Shown here: piece after piece, positions 60,470 to 64,000 of the stretch | Position numbering within the stretch: position 1 is the first letter of the stretch | Layout: every line of letters begins with the position of its first letter | Assembly: GCF_000568255.1 (NCBI RefSeq) | Contig: NZ_KK037166.1 | Span: 4,454,171 to 4,518,170 of the forward strand | Direction of reading: 5' to 3' | Source: Kutzneria sp. 744 | Lineage (GTDB): Bacteria > Actinomycetota > Actinomycetes > Mycobacteriales > Pseudonocardiaceae | Length of the DNA: 64,000 nt | Program-made: the position numbers and the translations under genes | The notes under the pieces: model-generated | What the model saw: only the letters and a program-made list of their open reading frames with translations | Databases searched by the model: none | What the model was told of the DNA's origin: nothing

Positions 60470-62695
60470 TTAGGGCCGGCCGCTCTCGCTCAGCCCGTAC
60501 CTGCGGTGCAGCGCACGCAGCGGCGCGGGCGCCCACCAGGTCCACCGGCCCGTCAGTCCGATGAAGGCCGGCACCAGGATCGGCCGCACGAGGTACGCGT
60601 CCAGCAGGACGGCCATGCCGGCGCCCAGTCCCATGAACTGGATGAACGACACGCTCGACGTCAGCAGTCCGAGGAACGACACGCACAACACCGCCGCGGC
60701 CGCGCTGATCACCCGCGCGCTGTGGGACACCCCCTGGATCACGGCGGGCCCCAGAGCCAACCCGGCATTGTGCTGCTCGGTGATCCTGGCCAGCACGAAC
60801 ACCTCGTAGTCCATCGAGAGCCCGAAGGTGATGCAGAAGACCAGGATCGGGAACACCACGGACTGCGTGGTCGGGGTGAACCCCAGCAGCGTCTCCAGGT
60901 GGCCGTCCTGGAACACCCACACCATCGCACCGAACACGGAGACAAGCGTCAGCAGGTTCAGCACCAGTGCCTGCAAGGGCAGCACGACGCTGCCGGTGAG
61001 CAGGAAGAGCAGGAACAGCGATGTCAGCGCGATCAGCGCGAACGCGAGCAGCACTCGGTCGGTGACCGACGCCGTGACGTCGACGAGTTGGGCGGACTGC
61101 CCGGTCACCAGCACCGTGCGTCCGGCGGGCACCGGCAGCGCTCGGACGGCGCGGGCGAGCTCGGCCCCACGTACCGAGTACGGTTCGGCGTCGGTGATCA
61201 CCGACAACCACGTCGCGTCCGCGACCTGGAACCGCGTGCCGCCCGCGCCCAGTCGCGCGACCGGCGCGCCGTGGGCGAAGGAACCAGCGGCGCTGTCCAC
61301 CCGGCGGACCCCCGCAACCCCGGACAGCCGCTGCGCGTAGTCGGCCAGCTCGTAGGTCGTGTCGCGGCTCGCCCCCCACTGCCCCGCCACGACGGACAGG
61401 GAACCGTCGCTGGTCGCCGGGAACTGCTCGCGCAACTGATCGGCGACCTGCCTGCTCTCCGCCCGCGCAGGCAGTACCCGCTCGTCGGCGAGACCGAACC
61501 GGGCGTGGAGCAGCGGAGCACCGAGCACCAGCAAGAACATGATCACCGGCATGGCGGACGCGACGGGATAGCGCAGCACGACCGCGGCCAGGCGGCCCCA
61601 CCGGCCCACCGCGTGTCCGCTCCGGATTCGACGCCCGGGCAGCGGCCACTTCTCGATGCGGTCGCCGAGAAGCACCAGCAGCGCCGGCACCACGACCGTG
61701 GCGCCGAGCACCGTCACACCGACCACGGCGACGCCGGCGTAGGCGAACGAGCGCAACAGGTACTGGTCGAACACCAGCAGACAGGACAACGCGACGGCCA
61801 CCGTCGCGGCACTGAACAGGATCGTCCGGCCGGCGGTGCGCATGGTCACGGTGAGCGCGGCCGCGATGTCGGGCCGCCTGCGGCGCTCGTCGCGGTAGCG
61901 CGAGACGAACAGCAGGCTGTAGTCGACCGCCAGGCCGAGCCCGAGAGCGGTGGCCAGGTTGACCGAGAACACCGAGACGTCGGTGAGCAAGCTCAACACG
62001 CGCAACATCCCCAGCGTGCCGACGATGGCGAAGACGCCGATCAGCAACGGAACACCGGCCGCGACGACGGTGCCGAACACCAACAGCAGCAACCCGAGCG
62101 TCAGCGGGATCACCACCGTCTCCGACGTGGCGAGATCGGCCTTGGCCTGAGCGTCCATGTCGTTGTTCGCCTGTAACAGGCCGCCGAAGCGCACCCGGAC
62201 GCCCTCGGTGGCGCCCAGTGTGTCGTGCAGTTGCTCGACCCGCTTCGCCATCTGGTCGTCATTTCCGATCACCCGCAGCAGGATCATCCCGGATTCGCCG
62301 TCCTTGGCGCGCAGCTCGGTGACCGGTGTGTCCCAATAGGACCCGATGAGGATCACCCCGGCGGCCAGCGCGAACCGCCGGGTCAGTGATCGGCCGGCCG
62401 CCGTCACGTCGGGATCGTCGGCACGGCCGCCGGGCTTGTCCACGAGCACCACGAGATTCGGGTTGCTGTTGGGGAACTTCGCGGCCAGCAGCTCCCTGCC
62501 GCGGATCGACTCGGACTGCTCGACGTCGTACCCACCCACCTTGAGGTGTGCGACGGCGCCCACGCCGAGCACACCGGCGATCACGGTGAGCAGGACCGCA
62601 GCCGCGATGACCGCCCACGGTCGGTGCAGAATCAGGCGCAGCACCCTGTTCCCGCCCGCGGACGTCGTCGCGGGCCGAGGAATCGTCTTGTTCAT
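60470..62695 (-). CDS. MMPL/RND-type membrane transporter
   Basis: 741 residues from ATG 62695 (GTGs 6-18 bases upstream are possible). Topology: one helix (WAVIAAAVLLTVIAGVLGVG), a large extracytoplasmic loop, a bundle of five or six helices with GLGLAVDYSLLFVSRYRDE, a central cytosolic loop, then a repeat of the same with LSMDYEVFVLARITEQH. The two GxxxDY motifs in helices 4 and 10 carry the proton-relay Asp/Tyr of MMPL proteins. It likely exports a lipid or polyketide-like product. It lies downstream of the alpha-oxoamine synthase gene on the same strand. Confidence 0.92.
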   Translation of the reverse strand: MNKTIPRPATTSAGGNRVLRLILHRPWAVIAAAVLLTVIAGVLGVGAVAHLKVGGYDVEQSESIRGRELLAAKFPNSNPNLVVLVDKPGGRADDPDVTAAGRSLTRRFALAAGVILIGSYWDTPVTELRAKDGESGMILLRVIGNDDQMAKRVEQLHDTLGATEGVRVRFGGLLQANNDMDAQAKADLATSETVVIPLTLGLLLLVFGTVVAAGVPLLIGVFAIVGTLGMLRVLSLLTDVSVFSVNLATALGLGLAVDYSLLFVSRYRDERRRRPDIAAALTVTMRTAGRTILFSAATVAVALSCLLVFDQYLLRSFAYAGVAVVGVTVLGATVVVPALLVLLGDRIEKWPLPGRRIRSGHAVGRWGRLAAVVLRYPVASAMPVIMFLLVLGAPLLHARFGLADERVLPARAESRQVADQLREQFPATSDGSLSVVAGQWGASRDTTYELADYAQRLSGVAGVRRVDSAAGSFAHGAPVARLGAGGTRFQVADATWLSVITDAEPYSVRGAELARAVRALPVPAGRTVLVTGQSAQLVDVTASVTDRVLLAFALIALTSLFLLFLLTGSVVLPLQALVLNLLTLVSVFGAMVWVFQDGHLETLLGFTPTTQSVVFPILVFCITFGLSMDYEVFVLARITEQHNAGLALGPAVIQGVSHSARVISAAAAVLCVSFLGLLTSSVSFIQFMGLGAGMAVLLDAYLVRPILVPAFIGLTGRWTWWAPAPLRALHRRYGLSESGRP

Positions 62696-62848
62696 GCGAT
62701 TGACCACATTATTCACCTGTTGTGTCGAAGAACGGGACCAGAACGCGGCTCGTTCCGACGGCGGCGCGCCGAACGAGTCCGATGCGGGACAACGTTCGTG
62801 CGTCGGCCGGCGCACGAACGTTGTCGGGAGAAGGCGGTGGCCGCTCGC

Positions 62849-64000
62849 TCAGCCGAGCCGGGCGAGCTCGTCGGCCAGCACGCCCACGGTGTAGGCGATT
62901 TCCTCGGAGGTGTGCTCCGCCGTCACGAAGAACCGCAGCCGGGCCTGCTGCTCCTCGACGGCCGGGTGGACGATCGGGCACACGCTGACGCCGCGGTCGT
63001 ACAGCGCGTTGGCAAGCACGAGGCTGCGCATGGAGGCGCCGACGATGCACGGGATCACCGGAGTGTCCTTGCTGGCTCCGATGTTGATGCCGGCATCCGA
63101 CGCGAGCAGGGCGAACAACTCCGAGCGCTGCCGCAGCACGGCCAGCCGGTCGGGCTCGGCACGCAGCTGTCGCACCGCGGCGAGCGCGGCGGCCGCGTTC
63201 GCCGGTGTCATGCCCACGCTGTACACGAAACCCGGCAGGGTGTACCGGAAGTAGTCGATGAGCGCGCGGCTGCCGGCCACGTATCCGCCGCAGCTCGCGA
63301 ACGCCTTGGACAGCGTGCCCATCCAGATGTCGACGCCGGCGCGGTCCACGCCGAAGTGTTCGCCGACTCCCCCGCCACCGACGCCCAGCACGCCGATGCT
63401 GTGCGCCTCGTCGACCATCAGCATCGCGGCGTGCCGCTTCTTGATCTGGATGAGCTCCGGCAGGTCGGCGATGTCGCCGTCCATGCTGTAGATGCCCTCG
63501 ACGACGATGAGCACCCGACGGAACTTCCTGCGCGCGTGGCTGAGTAACTCGTCCAGTGCGGCCAGGTCGCCGTGGGGGAAGGGCCGGCGGGTGGCACCGG
63601 ACAGCCGGCAGCCCTGGAGCACGCTGTCGTGGATCAGCGCGTCATGCACGACGAGATCGTCGGGCCCGAGCAGATGCCCGATCACCGTGACGTTCGTGGC
63701 GTGGCCACTCACCAGCGTGAGCGCGGCCTCGGTGCCCAGCAGGTCGGCGAGGGCGGCGTCCAGCTCCGCGTGCGGCGGTCGATCGCCGGACAGCATCCGA
63801 GCCGCCGAGACCGACGTCCCGTACCGGTCGACCGCGTCCTTCGCAGCCGCGGTGACGGTCGGATGCCCGGACAGCCCGAGGTAGTTGTAGCTGGAGAAGC
63901 AGATCAGCTCGGTGCCGGCGACACGGGTGCGGCTGGCGTTGATCCCGTCGTGCGTCACGAAGTACGGGTTGCGCAGCCCCAGGCGATCCACGAGCTGGAC
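62849..64000 (-). CDS. Alpha-oxoamine synthase (AONS/KBL-like, PLP), 5' end beyond window
   Basis: At least 384 codons read to the window edge without a start that fits: NPYFVTHDGINASRTRVAG is already internal to the N-terminal region of the family, so the true start lies to the right. FSSYNYLGLSGHPTV, GTSVSAARMLSGDRPPHAEL, HDSVLQGCRLSG, VDEAHSIGVLG and TLSKAFASCGGYVAG with the PLP Lys are class II fold-type I motifs shared by 8-amino-7-oxononanoate synthase, 2-amino-3-ketobutyrate ligase and serine palmitoyltransferase. They condense an amino acid with an acyl thioester with loss of CO2. Not next to other biotin genes here; the MMPL transporter next door suggests a lipidic or natural-product aminoketone. 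Confidence 0.9.
   Translation of the reverse strand, partial: VQLVDRLGLRNPYFVTHDGINASRTRVAGTELICFSSYNYLGLSGHPTVTAAAKDAVDRYGTSVSAARMLSGDRPPHAELDAALADLLGTEAALTLVSGHATNVTVIGHLLGPDDLVVHDALIHDSVLQGCRLSGATRRPFPHGDLAALDELLSHARRKFRRVLIVVEGIYSMDGDIADLPELIQIKKRHAAMLMVDEAHSIGVLGVGGGGVGEHFGVDRAGVDIWMGTLSKAFASCGGYVAGSRALIDYFRYTLPGFVYSVGMTPANAAAALAAVRQLRAEPDRLAVLRQRSELFALLASDAGINIGASKDTPVIPCIVGASMRSLVLANALYDRGVSVCPIVHPAVEEQQARLRFFVTAEHTSEEIAYTVGVLADELARLG

Noticed and set aside
60506-62176. 556-residue plus-strand frame opposite the MMPL gene
   Set aside because: Gln/His/Arg-rich shadow of a well-supported membrane transporter gene.
1-64000. CRISPR arrays, tRNA or rRNA genes, insertion sequences
   Set aside because: I looked for regularly spaced repeats, cloverleaf-like sequences and transposase motifs and found none that I could support.

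Overview
The window is high-GC actinomycete DNA (strong G/C third-codon bias, frequent GTG and TTG starts, Scr1-type regulator/DUF397 pair, SSI-family inhibitor, SARP-free but LuxR-rich regulation). The mix suggests a Pseudonocardiales- or Streptomyces-like genome; I cannot place it more precisely. It is an accessory island dense in specialised metabolism, with several broken genes, and holds parts of at least four natural-product systems.

Region 1 (1-18.2 kb, almost all on the minus strand) is the clearest system: a thiopeptide-type RiPP cluster in the gene order precursor, split LanB glutamylation enzyme, two short thiopeptide-type LanB C-terminal proteins (elimination and pyridine formation), SagB-like azoline dehydrogenase, ocin-ThiF partner and E1/YcaO cyclodehydratase (18171 down to 7637). 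This is the order of tbtABCDEFG of thiomuracin. The precursor leader is plainly thiomuracin-like, but the core is new: Ser/Cys-rich with two GSCSCG units and a long Gly/Trp/His tail. Left of it, divergent from a PucR-type regulator with a perfect palindrome upstream, runs a tightly overlapping four-gene cassette: PEP-synthase/rifampin-phosphotransferase-like protein, nucleotidyltransferase, extended SDR and nucleoside-diphosphate-kinase-like protein (cut by the window edge).

Region 2 (18.5-31.5 kb) holds an HxlR regulator, a frameshifted aldo/keto reductase, an aegerolysin-like secreted protein, two large NB-ARC/LuxR regulators, a GAF-ANTAR protein, an SDR, a ricin-type lectin and a PIMT-like methyltransferase with a long C-terminal extension. 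A 15-bp element lies just downstream of both LuxR regulator genes and upstream of the next genes.

Region 3 (31.8-41.0 kb) has a secreted subtilase with a frameshifted C-terminus facing an SSI-family protease inhibitor, an ECF-like sigma factor, and a class III lanthipeptide locus: a small precursor gene (38193-38327) with six Cys but one Ser, a membrane protein, and a lanKC gene broken by three frameshifts in its linker.

Region 4 (41.8-48.4 kb) contains an SDR, a TrmB/LuxR-type regulator and a minimal type II PKS (KSa, KSb, ACP, aromatase/cyclase), followed by a converging nucleotide-sugar-epimerase-like gene. The KSb has Glu where Gln is usual. Region 5 (48.9-53.4 kb) has a decayed ABC transporter fragment and two tandem lasso-peptide-cyclase-like asparagine synthetase homologues without the usual precursor, leader-binding protein or protease.

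Region 6 (53.9-64 kb) is mixed: PAP2 phosphatase, Scr1-type regulator plus DUF397, an unknown protein, WecB-like UDP-GlcNAc 2-epimerase, XRE regulator, secreted lamin-tail protein, MMPL transporter and an alpha-oxoamine synthase running off the right edge.
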